Shown here piece after piece: positions 41,914-51,849 of a stretch of 64,000 nt of DNA (positions within the stretch are counted from its first letter, which is position 1; every line of letters starts with the position of its first letter). The notes beneath the pieces are model-generated. The model saw only the letters and a program-made list of their open reading frames with translations, ran no database searches and was not told the origin of the DNA. The stretch is from contig JACQZW010000059.1 in the NCBI GenBank assembly GCA_016213675.1, positions 1-64,000 on the forward strand. The letters run 5' to 3'. The translations under genes were made by a program, and so were the position numbers. This DNA is from Acidobacteriota bacterium. GTDB taxonomy: Bacteria > Acidobacteriota > Thermoanaerobaculia > Thermoanaerobaculales > Thermoanaerobaculaceae.

Positions 41914-41945
41914 TGGATGATTATTCATTTCGGTCGCCCTGTCAA
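41914..41945 (-). promoter_or_regulatory. argG promoter overlapped by an ARG box
   Basis: Minus strand: -35 TTGACA (41945-41940), 17-base spacer, -10 AATCAT (41922-41917). The palindrome TGGATGATTATTCA (41914-41927) fits the ArgR half-site pattern TGNAT-4-ATNCA and covers the -10 element; a weaker half-site TGAAT is at 41907-41911. AT-rich island in GC-rich DNA. Transcription would start near 41910, giving a ~44-base leader. ArgR bound with arginine should block it. Confidence 0.72.
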
Positions 41946-42041
41946 GCCCTCCGACGCAACGCCGCTCACCGAGTCCCTCCCCCGGGCGCCGGTCCCGAGG
42001 AGCCGAGCACGATTCGAGTGACCGTTTTGTGACGAATGCAC

Positions 42042-42070
42042 TTGACAGCGGCACACCACGCGACCAGATT
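42042..42070 (+). promoter_or_regulatory. Probable promoter of the BNR-repeat protein gene
   Basis: TTGACA, 17 bases, CAGATT, 84 bases before the ATG at 42154. The -10 match is 3 of 6. Confidence 0.45.
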
Positions 42071-42153
42071 CGGGCCAAACCAGGGTCGGCTGCGCATGGC
42101 CGGAAGCCGGGTGACGGCAACGGTCGAGAGCCGAACGGGAGCGGAGCACGCAG

Positions 42154-44235
42154 ATGACAGGCACGACGACGGCGGCAACGCAGCATGGTCTTGATGGCCA
42201 GGGTTCCTTACGCCTAAGGTCGCGCCGGCTGACCGCGCTGGCCCTCGGCGCCTTCGCCTCCGTGTCGGCGGCGTCCGCCGAGCCGGTCGCCTGGCGGCTC
42301 GGGCCGGACGGCGGCCGGGCGCGCGCGATCCTGGTCGACCCGACGAGTCCGGGCAGGCTGTGGGCGGCGTCGGCCGGCGGCGTATTCACCAGCACCGATC
42401 GGGGCGAGCACTGGGTGCGGGCGGGCCTCGACGCGAGGCGGGTGAGGTCCGTCGCCGTCCTCCCGACGGCGCCGGGCACGCTCCTCGCCGCGACCGACGA
42501 GGGGGTCTACCGGCGTGACGGCAACGACTGGGTGGCGTCCCGCGAGGGGCTGTGCACCGAGGAGCCGCCGGTCTGCGAGGACGTCGTCCAGCTCCTCGCC
42601 GACCCGGCCAACGCCATCAACGCCTACGCCGGGCTGGCGAGCGGGGCGATCGGCCGCAGCCTGGCCGGCGGACGCCACTGGAACCAGCTCACCTTCCCCA
42701 CCTCCGAGGCCGTCGGGGCGCTCGCCATCTCGACTGCGAACCCGCCGGTCCTGCTCGCCGCGTCGCCCCAGGGTGGGCTCTTCCGCAGCACGACCCGCGG
42801 CTCGGCGTGGCAGGGTGTGTCGAGCGGCCTGACGATCGTCCAGGGCGGGGTGCCGCGCACCTCCTACCCCCACGCCGTCGCCTTCGATGCCGCCCGGCCG
42901 CTGATGGCCTACGCGGCCGGTACGCTCGGTGCGTTCGGCAGCTCGAACGGCGGCCTCACGTGGTCGTCGTTGGCCGCGCCGGCCCCGGCGGGCGGCCACT
43001 ACGTGAGCGTCGGGGCCGACCCCGTTCGCCCGGACCTCGTCTTCCTCGGCGAGGCTGCAGGCGGCGTCCATCGCCGCAGCAGCGCCGGCGCGGCCTGGGT
43101 GCGCATCCACGACGGGCTGGCCTGCGTACCCGCCTTCACCGACGTCGCCGAGTACGTGTCGTTCGCCTTCGAGCGCACGGGCACCGGCCGCGCCTGGGCG
43201 CTGTCGCCGACCGACGGCCTGCGCCGTTCCGACGACGGCGGCCTCACCTGGGTCCGCGGCGCGACCGGGATGACCGATGCCCGGCTCAACTCGATCGCGG
43301 TCGACCCCACCGACGAGTGGACCGTGCTCGTCGCGGACGCCCGCGGCGCACTCCTCCGCACGACCGACGCCGGAGCGCGCTGGGACGAGCTCGCCGCCGA
43401 CTACGAGCGGGGCTGCCCGGCCTCGCCGCAGCCGAGTCGTGACGTCCCCGCGCTGGCCGGGATCCACCCCCGCAACCACCTCTTCCTGCTCGCCACCCTG
43501 GGCCAGTCGGGGCTGCGCAGCACGGACGGCGGCGAGACCTGGACCACCACCCCCATCGCGGTCGCCGACCCCGTCGCCTTCGACCACTTCGACGCCCGGC
43601 GCGCGCTCTTCGCCCACGACGTGACCGTCTACCGGACCTCGGACAGCGGCGCCACCTGGCCGCGGATCAGCACCGCGCCGGCCCCGGTCACCGCCCTGGC
43701 CACGACGTCGGCAAACGACGCCCTGGTGATCGCGGCGATCTCCGACATGTCGGGCGTCGCGGTCAGCCCGAACGGCGGCTTCGTCTGGTTGATCCCGACC
43801 GTCCCGCCGCCGAACCCGCGCGGCCACGCGGTTGCCATCGATCCGAACGTCCCGGACACCCTCTACATGGCCGGCGACGGCGGCCTCGCGGTGTCGACGG
43901 ACGCCGGCGACGTGTGGAGGCCGATCAACGCCGGCCTGCCGATCACGTGCACGACCGACCCGCAGGGCGTGGTGACCTGCGACGGCGGGCCGTGGGTGCT
44001 CGCCGTCGACCCCGACGACGGGACGGTCTACGCCGGCGGCCCCCGCGGCCTGTTCAAGAGCGAGAACCGCGGCACGACCTGGGCCGCCGCGATCGAGGAC
44101 CTCGGCGCTCTGGACGTCACCTCGCTGGCCTTCGGGCCCCACGGCCGGCTGCTCTTCATCGGCACCGGAAACGCAGGCGCCGTCGCGCTGGAGATCGGCG
44201 ACCGCGTGCCGCGGCGGCGCATCCGCCGGCGCTAG
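42154..44235 (+). CDS. Secreted BNR/Asp-box beta-propeller protein
   Basis: 693 residues. A signal peptide is likely after a longer-than-usual N-region (RLTALALGAFASVSAASAEP), so the true start may be internal. At least nine Asp-box-like motifs (STDRGEHW, SSNGGLTW, RSDDGGLTW, RTTDAGARW, RSTDGGETW, RTSDSGATW, STDAGDVW, KSENRGTTW) mark repeated blades of one or two propellers, as in sialidase- and VPS10-like sensors. Ends with an RRRIRRR tail. No catalytic motif is recognised. Ligand unknown. It has its own promoter and is followed at once by the met leader. Confidence 0.82.
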   Translation: MTGTTTAATQHGLDGQGSLRLRSRRLTALALGAFASVSAASAEPVAWRLGPDGGRARAILVDPTSPGRLWAASAGGVFTSTDRGEHWVRAGLDARRVRSVAVLPTAPGTLLAATDEGVYRRDGNDWVASREGLCTEEPPVCEDVVQLLADPANAINAYAGLASGAIGRSLAGGRHWNQLTFPTSEAVGALAISTANPPVLLAASPQGGLFRSTTRGSAWQGVSSGLTIVQGGVPRTSYPHAVAFDAARPLMAYAAGTLGAFGSSNGGLTWSSLAAPAPAGGHYVSVGADPVRPDLVFLGEAAGGVHRRSSAGAAWVRIHDGLACVPAFTDVAEYVSFAFERTGTGRAWALSPTDGLRRSDDGGLTWVRGATGMTDARLNSIAVDPTDEWTVLVADARGALLRTTDAGARWDELAADYERGCPASPQPSRDVPALAGIHPRNHLFLLATLGQSGLRSTDGGETWTTTPIAVADPVAFDHFDARRALFAHDVTVYRTSDSGATWPRISTAPAPVTALATTSANDALVIAAISDMSGVAVSPNGGFVWLIPTVPPPNPRGHAVAIDPNVPDTLYMAGDGGLAVSTDAGDVWRPINAGLPITCTTDPQGVVTCDGGPWVLAVDPDDGTVYAGGPRGLFKSENRGTTWAAAIEDLGALDVTSLAFGPHGRLLFIGTGNAGAVALEIGDRVPRRRIRRR

Positions 44236-44252
44236 CCCGGTCCGCCGGCCGG

Positions 44253-44281
44253 TTGACAGCCGGGCGGCCGCCTGCTACAAC
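44253..44281 (+). promoter_or_regulatory. Promoter of the met operon
   Basis: TTGACA (44253-44258), exact 17-base spacer, TACAAC (44276-44281). Transcription should start near 44288, only about two bases before the leader ATG. Confidence 0.7.
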
Positions 44282-44289
44282 GCGCGTCG

Positions 44290-44370
44290 ATGCACGGCAA
44301 GTTGACCACCGCCACGTCCATGAACATGCGCATGCGCATGCGGGACGGGCGTGGTCCGGCCGAGTCGTAA
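44290..44370 (+). CDS. Met-rich leader peptide of the met operon (26 residues)
   Basis: The frame MHGKLTTATSMNMRMRMRD plus GRGPAES has five methionines, four of them in the run M-N-M-R-M-R-M. With the promoter at 44253 the mRNA would start at or near this ATG, so the peptide is probably translated as a near-leaderless message, as in some actinobacterial cysteine leaders. About 27 bases after the stop lies a perfect terminator, then metY. Ribosome stalling at the Met codons under methionine starvation would prevent it from forming. Too short for homology support; the context is the evidence. Confidence 0.65.
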   Translation: MHGKLTTATSMNMRMRMRDGRGPAES

Positions 44371-46984
<2,614 letters not shown>

Positions 46985-46988
<4 letters not shown>

Positions 46989-48409
46989 ACGTCCTCAAGT
47001 TCGGAGGTTCCTCCGTCGCCTCGGCCGACCTCCTGCACGCCGTCGCCGGCATCGTCGCCGAGGCCGTCGCCAACGACCGCGCCGTGGTCGTCGTCTCGGC
47101 CCTGGCTGGCGTCACCGACATCCTGGCGCGGCTCGTCGACACCGCCGCCTCCGGCGACCGCGCCTGGGAGCGGGGCACCCTCGCCCTCGCCCACCGGCAC
47201 CTCGACTGCTGCCGTGAGCTCGGGGCCGACCCGGCGATCGAGTCCTCGCTGCGCGCCGTCCTGGGCGAGCTGGCCGGCGTCCTCACTGGGCTCGCCGACG
47301 CCCGGTCGGCAAGCCCGGCGAGCCGGGACGCCGCGCTCTCGACCGGCGAGCGACTTGCAGCCCTCCTCGCCGCCCTGGCGATGCGACGCCGAGGGCTCGA
47401 CGCCGTCGCCGTCGACGCGAGGGAGCTCGTCGTCACCGACTCGGCGTTCGGCGAGGCCGAGCCGGACCTCGCGGCGACGGCGCGCCGAACCGCGGCCCTG
47501 CTCGCGAGGCTGCGGCCCGGCTGTGTGCCGGTCGTCACCGGCTTCATCGGCGCCGACCGCTCCGGTCGCACGACGACGCTCGGCCGAGGCGGCTCGGACT
47601 ACACGGCGAGCGTCCTCGGCGCCGTCCTCGGTGCCGCGGCCGTCGAGATCTGGACCGACGTGAGCGGCGTGCTGGCCGCACCCCCGTGCGACGTGCCGCA
47701 CGCAGCGACGCTCCCGGCGCTGACCTACGGCGAGGCCACCGCGCTCGCCCGGCTGGGGGCGAAGGTGCTCTACCCGAAGACCATGGACCCGCTCGCCCGG
47801 CGCGGGATCCCCGTCGTCGTGCGCAACACCTTCGACCCCGGCGGGCCACGAACTGTGGTGAATGCCACGACCGGAGCCGACCACGGCCGGCCGCGCGCCG
47901 TCACCGCCCTCGACGGCGGCGTGCTCGTCACCCACGAGACGGGACCGGGCGGCCTCCGGCGCGATCCGATGGCCGGGCTCGAGGACGCCCTGCGCGAGCA
48001 CGGAGGCTCGCTCTGCCCGGGCCGGCCGGGCGCCCTGCCCGGCGCCGTCGGACTGGTCCGCGGCGTCCCGGCCGCCACGGTCCGGTCGGCGAGCCTGCAG
48101 GCCGCGCCGGCCGCCTCCGAGAGCGGCACGATCCGCCTCCGCGAAGGGGTCGGAACCGTCGCACTCGTCGGCGAGGGGCTCGGCGGCAACCGGGTCGCCG
48201 GGGCGCAGGCCCGACTGGCGCTGGCCGCGGCCCGTATCCCCGTGCTGGCGGAGGTCGACGCCGGCAGCGACGCCGCCCTTGCTCTGGTCGTCCAGCGCGG
48301 CCACCTCCGCGAGGCGGTGTGGGTGCTCCACGAGGCGCTCCTCGCCCCCGCCCTCGAAGGTCGCGGCGCGGCGGCGGCCAGGCCCGCGGCGGCAGGAGGT
48401 GCGGGGTGA
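46985..48409 (+). CDS. lysC: Aspartokinase
   Basis: 474 residues; phosphorylates aspartate, the first step to threonine, methionine and lysine. Kinase domain with MNVLKFGGSSVASADLL, FIGADRSGRTTTLGRGGSDY, VEIWTDVSGVLAA and YGEATALARLGAKVLYPK. The C-terminal ~150 residues should be ACT domains but look degenerate: the first has TALDGGVLVTHETG, the second GVGTVALVGEGLGGNR. Feedback control may therefore be altered. Ends in an Ala-rich tail. Overlaps metX and asd. Confidence 0.92.
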
Positions 48410-49491
48410 GCGCGGGAAAGCTCGCCGTCGGCATCCTCGGGGCGACCGGGGCGGTCGGCCAGAAGCTCGTCGCCATGCTGGCCTCGCACCCGTGGTTCGA
48501 GGTCACCGCGCTGGCGGCCTCCGAGCGCTCTGCCGGCCGGCGCTACCGGGACGCCGTGCACTGGCTCGAGCCGGTCGCGCTCCCGAAGCGCGCCGCCGAC
48601 CTCGTCGTCCAGGGCGTCGCCCCACCCCTGCCGTGCGACCTCGTGCTGTCGGCGCTCGACGCCGTGACGGCGAAGGGGGCCGAGCCGGCGTTCGCGGCCA
48701 TCGGGACCCCAGTGGTGTCCAACGCGAGCGCGTTCCGGATGCATCCGCGGGTCCCGCTCGTCATCCCCGAGGTCAACCCGGACCACCTCGATCTCGTGGC
48801 GACGCAGGAGTTCGGCGGCGGCTTCATCGTCACCAACCCGAACTGCTCCACCGTGGGCTTGACGGCCGCCCTGAAGCCGCTCGACGACGCGTTCGGCGTC
48901 GAGGCCGCACAGGTGACGACGCTGCAGGCGGTGTCGGGGGCCGGCTACCCGGGGGTGCCCGCCCTCGACATCCTCGGCAACGTCATCCCGGGCATCGACG
49001 GCGAGGAGGACAAGCTCGAAACCGAGCCGGGCAAGCTCTTGGGGAAGCTCGCAGGAGGGTCGATCGAGCCTGCACCGGTCCGGATCAGCGCCCAGACCAC
49101 GCGCGTCCCGGTGGTCGACGGCCACCTGCTCACCGTCTCCGTGCGCCTCGGCACCCGGACGGGCGCCGCCGAGGCCCGCCGCGCGCTCGCGGCGTACCGG
49201 AGCCCGATCGCCGACCTCCGACTGCCGTCCGCTCCCACCCGCTTCCTCGCGGTCCTCGACGGGGATGCGGCGCCCCAGCCGCGCCTCCACGCCTCGCTCG
49301 GCGGCGGCATGACGGTCGCCGTCGGCCGCGTCCGCCCCTGCCCCGTGCTCGACGTACGCCTCGTCGTCCTCGTCCACAACACCGTCCGGGGGGCTGCCGG
49401 CGCGGCGATCCTCAATGCCGAGCTGCTCGTCGCCCGGGGTCTGATCGGCGGTCGGCGGCCCGCCCGGCGGCCACCTCCGGAGCCCTTGTGA
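48406..49491 (+). CDS. asd: Aspartate-semialdehyde dehydrogenase, archaeal/fungal type
   Basis: 361 residues. GILGATGAVGQKLVAMLASHP start; catalytic Cys in TNPNCSTVGLTAAL; SGAGYPGVPALDILGNVIPG and GEEDKLETEPGKLLG are the signature of the archaeal/fungal branch rather than the usual bacterial one. GTG 48406 lies inside the lysC stop (GTGA) after GGAGG. With metY, metX and lysC it forms a compact aspartate-to-homocysteine operon (homoserine dehydrogenase is not in the window). Confidence 0.93.
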   Translation: MSAGKLAVGILGATGAVGQKLVAMLASHPWFEVTALAASERSAGRRYRDAVHWLEPVALPKRAADLVVQGVAPPLPCDLVLSALDAVTAKGAEPAFAAIGTPVVSNASAFRMHPRVPLVIPEVNPDHLDLVATQEFGGGFIVTNPNCSTVGLTAALKPLDDAFGVEAAQVTTLQAVSGAGYPGVPALDILGNVIPGIDGEEDKLETEPGKLLGKLAGGSIEPAPVRISAQTTRVPVVDGHLLTVSVRLGTRTGAAEARRALAAYRSPIADLRLPSAPTRFLAVLDGDAAPQPRLHASLGGGMTVAVGRVRPCPVLDVRLVVLVHNTVRGAAGAAILNAELLVARGLIGGRRPARRPPPEPL

Positions 49492-49496
49492 AAGAG

Positions 49497-49524
49497 TTGA
49501 CATTCGACAACATTCGTCTTTAAT
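49497..49524 (+). promoter_or_regulatory. Promoter of the RR/TauE operon
   Basis: TTGACA (49497-49502), 16 bases, TTTAAT (49519-49524), right behind asd; this is the best sigma-70 match in the window. It drives the response-regulator gene at 49598. Confidence 0.75.
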
Positions 49525-49597
49525 GTGTCGAGGCTGCTCTCCGCCCCGATCTCCCATCGCAGCTCACGGGAGAAGGCGGGCGAGCGCGGGTGGTGCG

Positions 49598-50020
49598 ATG
49601 GGGGCGAGCGGTCCCGAGCGTGTGCGGGTCCTGGTGGTGGACGACGAGGAAGACTTCGCCACCGCACTGGTGAGCCGCCTCGCCCGCCGTGGGTTCGACG
49701 CGGTCCCCGCCTTCTCCGGCCCCCAGGCGCTGATCCGGCTGCGCGCCGCCGCGGCGGACGTCATCGTCCTCGACCTCAAGATGCCCGGCATGGACGGGCT
49801 CGAGACCTTGCGCGAGGTGCGTCGCCTCGACCCGCACGTCCAGGTCATCGTCCTGACCGGTCACGGGACCGTCGCGAGCGGGATCGACGGCATGCAGCTC
49901 GGCGCGGCGGATTTCCTCCAGAAACCAACTAGCATCGAGCAACTCTGTACCGCCATCGAGGTCGCGGCGATCCGCGCGCGTGAGTCGCGGAGCGCCGCCG
50001 GAGAGGGAGGTCGAGGATGA
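49598..50020 (+). CDS. Receiver-only response regulator (copy 1)
   Basis: 140 residues. VLVVDDEEDFATALVSRLARR with the acidic pair, phospho-acceptor in IVLDLKMPGMDGLE, TGHGTVASG and the K in ADFLQKPTSIEQL. No output domain. Closely resembles the receiver at 54371 in the opposite operon (shared GM(Q/E)LGA ... KP block). The start ATG 49598 was chosen over upstream frames because homology begins there. It overlaps the small membrane protein gene. Confidence 0.88.
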   Translation: MGASGPERVRVLVVDDEEDFATALVSRLARRGFDAVPAFSGPQALIRLRAAAADVIVLDLKMPGMDGLETLREVRRLDPHVQVIVLTGHGTVASGIDGMQLGAADFLQKPTSIEQLCTAIEVAAIRARESRSAAGEGGRG

Positions 50021-50352
50021 TGTCGTTCTGCCACCTTGCGTCGCGGGCCCGGGGATGGCCCGCCCGGCTCCTGGCACCCGCGGTCACGGCGTTGCTGCTG
50101 GCCCTGCCGGCCGCCGAGGCACTGGCCGGACCCGGCAAGCCCGCCAAGAAGCTCGTCAACGTCGCCGACACTCGCGGGCTCGCGCCCGGCTTCACCCACT
50201 GGGTCGCCGACCTCTACAACACCTCCTACTGGCTGTTCGGGCTGGTGACGGTGGTGATCATGGCGACCATGGGGCTCGTCCTGGGCTACGTGTTCGACCG
50301 CCTGATCGGCCTCCTGGGCATCAACCTCGGCCGGATGGAGCACCACGAGTAG
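50017..50352 (+). CDS. Small membrane protein of a TauE/SafE locus
   Basis: 111 residues: a signal-like N-terminus (LLAPAVTALLLALPAAEALAG) then one clear transmembrane helix (TSYWLFGLVTVVIMATMGLVLGYVF region) and a short basic/acidic tail. I do not recognise it from family memory, but such small proteins precede TauE/SafE permeases in a number of bacteria. GGGAGG lies upstream; ATG 50017 overlaps the RR stop, and ATG 50020 is possible. Confidence 0.68.
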   Translation: MMSFCHLASRARGWPARLLAPAVTALLLALPAAEALAGPGKPAKKLVNVADTRGLAPGFTHWVADLYNTSYWLFGLVTVVIMATMGLVLGYVFDRLIGLLGINLGRMEHHE

Positions 50353-50367
50353 AGGGAGGCGCGGGTC

Positions 50368-51402
50368 ATGGACTACTTCACCGTCTACCTGCCCATCGCG
50401 GGCATGCACTTCAACGTCCTGCTGCTCCTCCTGATCGGCTTCACGGTCGGCGTGTGCGGCGGCTTCTTCGGCATCGGCGGCGCGTGGATCGTCACGCCCG
50501 CTCTCAACATCTTCGGCTTCCCCATGCCCTACGCGATCGGCACCGACCTGGCCCACATGGGCGGCAAGTCGATCGTGTCGACGATGCGCCACGGCAAGTT
50601 CGGCAACGTCGACTTGCGCCTCGGCTTCTCGATGATCTTCGGCACCACCGTCGGCATGGAGCTCGGCGCCCAGCTCGTCATGATGCTGGAGCGCGCCGGT
50701 CTCGCCGAGTCGGTGATCCGCAAGGCGTACATCGTCTTCCTCGCCCTGATCGGCTCGTACGTGCTGTACGACTACATCAGCCACACGAGGCGGACCAAGA
50801 CCACGCAGGGCTACGCGACGGCCGCGCCGCGCCAGGAAACGCTGGCCAGCCGGCTGCAGCGGATCAACATCCCGCCGATGATCCACTTCGAGACGTCGGG
50901 GATCACCTGCTCGTTGTGGCTGCCGGTGCTCGTCGGCCTGTCCACCGGGATCGTCGCCGCGATCCTCGGCGTCGGCGGCGGCTTCATCCGCATGCCGGCC
51001 CTGATCTACCTCATCGGCTGCCCGACCGCCGTCGCGGTCGGGACCGACCTCTTCGAGGTGATGATCACCGGCGCCTACGGCGCCTTCACTTACGGCGTCA
51101 AGGGGCGGGTCGAGCTGATCGCCGCGATGTGGATGCTGCTCGGCGCGGCGGTCGGCGCCCAGATGGGCACGGTGGCCGTCAAGTACGTGCGCGGCTACGC
51201 CATCCGGCTGCTCTTCGCGACGACGATCTTCATCGCCTGCGCTTCGGTGGTCATGAAGCAGCTCGGGCTCCAGCTCGCCTCGTCGATCACCATCATGACC
51301 GCCGGCATCGCGATCTCCGCCGTGATCATCGGCTGGCTGGTCAAGGGGATCATCGCCGAGCGGGCGGCCGCCCGCCGGGACGAGGCCGGAGGTGCCAAGT
51401 GA
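50368..51402 (+). CDS. TauE/SafE-family permease (probable sulfite/organosulfonate exporter)
   Basis: 344 residues, about eight membrane helices in two homologous halves: GGFFGIGGAWIVTPAL, and AAILGVGGGFIRMPALIY, each followed by a GTDL motif. Exports anionic sulfur or carbon compounds in known members; the substrate here is unknown. It sits between the small membrane protein and the lipoprotein; GAGGGAGGCG precedes the ATG. The stop overlaps the lipoprotein start. Confidence 0.9.
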   Translation: MDYFTVYLPIAGMHFNVLLLLLIGFTVGVCGGFFGIGGAWIVTPALNIFGFPMPYAIGTDLAHMGGKSIVSTMRHGKFGNVDLRLGFSMIFGTTVGMELGAQLVMMLERAGLAESVIRKAYIVFLALIGSYVLYDYISHTRRTKTTQGYATAAPRQETLASRLQRINIPPMIHFETSGITCSLWLPVLVGLSTGIVAAILGVGGGFIRMPALIYLIGCPTAVAVGTDLFEVMITGAYGAFTYGVKGRVELIAAMWMLLGAAVGAQMGTVAVKYVRGYAIRLLFATTIFIACASVVMKQLGLQLASSITIMTAGIAISAVIIGWLVKGIIAERAAARRDEAGGAK

Positions 51403-51731
51403 GAAGGGCACACGCCATGCGCGCGACCGGGGCGTTTGCGCTCGTCGTCGCGATCGCACTCCTCGGGGCCTGCGGGCCGGGGCCCGTCGTGGTGCAGGGA
51501 GCCGTCACCAGCTACGACCCCGCGACCAAGGTGCTCGTGATCCAGACCGCGGGCGACCAGCCGGCGACCATGGAGCTGTCGATCGCCGGCGCCGAGGTGG
51601 GGGCGGATCCGGTCGCCGGCGACACGGTCCGTCTCGCCTACCGGGACGTCGACGGGAAGCACGTGGCGAGCCGGGTGATGAACATCTCCCGCCAGGACGA
51701 GCTCGGCAAGAAGGGCTCCGGCGGCCACTAG
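51399..51731 (+). CDS. Small lipoprotein
   Basis: 110 residues. Lipobox LLGAC at the end of a signal peptide (AFALVVAIALLGAC), so it should be lipid-anchored. The mature part is a small beta domain (AVTSYDPATKVLVIQTAGDQ). I chose GTG 51399: it overlaps the permease stop (GTGA) and has GGAGG six bases upstream. ATG 51417 is the alternative. Function unknown; likely a partner of the permease. Confidence 0.72.
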   Translation: MRRAHAMRATGAFALVVAIALLGACGPGPVVVQGAVTSYDPATKVLVIQTAGDQPATMELSIAGAEVGADPVAGDTVRLAYRDVDGKHVASRVMNISRQDELGKKGSGGH

Positions 51732-51739
51732 AAACAACA

Positions 51740-51760
51740 GGTCCCGGGTCCAGGGACTTT
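51740..51760. repeat. Short heptad array, unit GGTCCCG
   Basis: Three degenerate 7-bp units (GGTCCCG, GGTCCAG, GGACTTT) right after the lipoprotein stop, between convergent operons. Weak. Confidence 0.45.
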
Positions 51761-51764
51761 CGTA

Positions 51765-51795
51765 GGCGCGGCCCTTGCGGCCGCCCTTCGTCGCC
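51765..51795. repeat. GGGCGGCC hairpin repeat, copy 2
   Basis: GGCGCGGCC / GGCCGCCC around CTTGC then TTCGTCGCCCG, the counterpart of copy 1 (8817) and also between convergent genes. Plausible bidirectional terminator for both operons. Confidence 0.65.
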
Positions 51796-51849
51796 CGTGC
51801 AGACTTGGAGTCGGGCGGGGACAATCCCAACCCCTACTCCTTTGCGTTC

